This document shows positions 5,567 through 5,851 of a DNA stretch of 5,851 bases, one piece after another. Numbering within the stretch: the first letter of the stretch is position 1; every line of letters begins with the position of its first letter. The notes beneath the pieces are model-generated. The model saw only the letters and a program-made list of their open reading frames with translations, was not told the origin of the DNA and did not search any database. Both the position numbers and the translations under genes were made by a program. Source of the DNA: an uncultured Anaerolineae bacterium (GTDB lineage Bacteria > Chloroflexota > Anaerolineae > Anaerolineales > Villigracilaceae); contig CAIRYE010000307.1 of the NCBI GenBank assembly GCA_903882765.1, positions 1 through 5,851 of the forward strand, given 5' to 3'.

Positions 5567-5851
5567 CTATACTAGATTTTTTCTGAAAAATTCTGTGATC
5601 ATTGAGTAACAATCTACTCGGTTGTTGTATTTTAGAACATCGTGCCCCTCATCTTCAAACACATGGATCGCGATATCTTTTCCTATGGCGGAAAGATTTT
5701 TGACCAAATCCTCTGATTCTGAAGCGACCACTCGGGGGTCATTTCGGCCTTGAATGACCAGCATTGGGCAGGCAAGGTTTTGCAAATACTTCTTGGGCGA
5801 TCGTTCGGTGAGGAATTTTACACCATCCTTGGTGCTTGGGTCGCCCAAGGC
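5567..5851 (-). CDS. Alpha/beta hydrolase, prolyl-oligopeptidase (S9)-like, C-terminal 94 residues, cut by window edge
   Basis: Only the end of the catalytic domain is present. The text reads GDPSTKDGVKFL then ERSPKKYL, followed by CPMLVIQGRNDPRV (visible residues 28-41), where D38 is the expected triad Asp. H70 in FEDEGHDV is the expected triad His. The chain closes with a YSMITEFFRKNL helix, the typical end of S9 peptidases such as acylaminoacyl-peptidase or dipeptidyl peptidase relatives. The nucleophilic Ser lies upstream, outside the window, so an esterase of the same fold cannot be excluded. The frame is open to the window edge, so the TTG at 5848 is an internal Leu codon, not a start. 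trmI begins 16 bp after its stop on the same strand, which suggests one transcript. Confidence 0.85.
   Translation of the reverse strand, partial: ALGDPSTKDGVKFLTERSPKKYLQNLACPMLVIQGRNDPRVVASESEDLVKNLSAIGKDIAIHVFEDEGHDVLKYNNRVDCYSMITEFFRKNLV

Noticed and set aside
5846..5851. TTG at 5848 as the start of a 93-residue gene
   Set aside because: The frame stays open to the window edge, and the residues are the middle of an S9 catalytic domain, so this is a partial gene and the codon is internal Leu.

Overview
The window is an ordinary-looking bacterial chromosome segment of moderate G+C, densely packed with housekeeping genes. There is no sign of phage, transposon, CRISPR or integron content. 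The gene set is: RF1, UvrC, a stand-alone CinA C-terminal (PncC-type) amidase, an MTAN-like nucleosidase, a CoA-type Nudix hydrolase, a TrmI-type tRNA m1A58 methyltransferase and an S9-like peptidase. Bacterial TrmI, the flavour of the UvrC and the S9-type hydrolase suggest an uncultured Chloroflexota (Anaerolineae-like) bacterium. That is inference from family knowledge, not a database result.

Left part (1-2779), all minus strand: transcription runs uvrC, then a 44-codon single-pass membrane protein gene that is easy to miss, then prfA. prfA leaves the window at its fifth base before the expected GGQ-loop region, so only the N-terminal and codon-recognition part is visible. Between the small gene and prfA lies a strong imperfect hairpin. 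It pairs the stop codon of the small gene and its last codons with the prfA ribosome binding site. This is the most interesting structure in the window, because it suggests that translation of the membrane peptide gates RF1 synthesis.

Middle part (2780-4044): an 85-bp divergent intergenic region separates uvrC from a plus-strand two-gene unit, pncC-like amidase followed after 4 bp by an MTAN-like nucleosidase. Both are predicted to act on nucleoside or nucleotide breakdown products, so the pair looks like a salvage unit.

Right part (4052-5851), minus strand: the end of an S9/alpha-beta hydrolase, trmI and a NudL-like Nudix gene form a tight unit (16-bp gap, then an ATGA overlap). It converges on the plus-strand pair with only 7 bp between stop codons and no visible terminator.

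I see no exotic multi-gene system here. The candidates worth a second look are the membrane smORF with its coupling hairpin, and the nucleosidase with altered active-site motifs.
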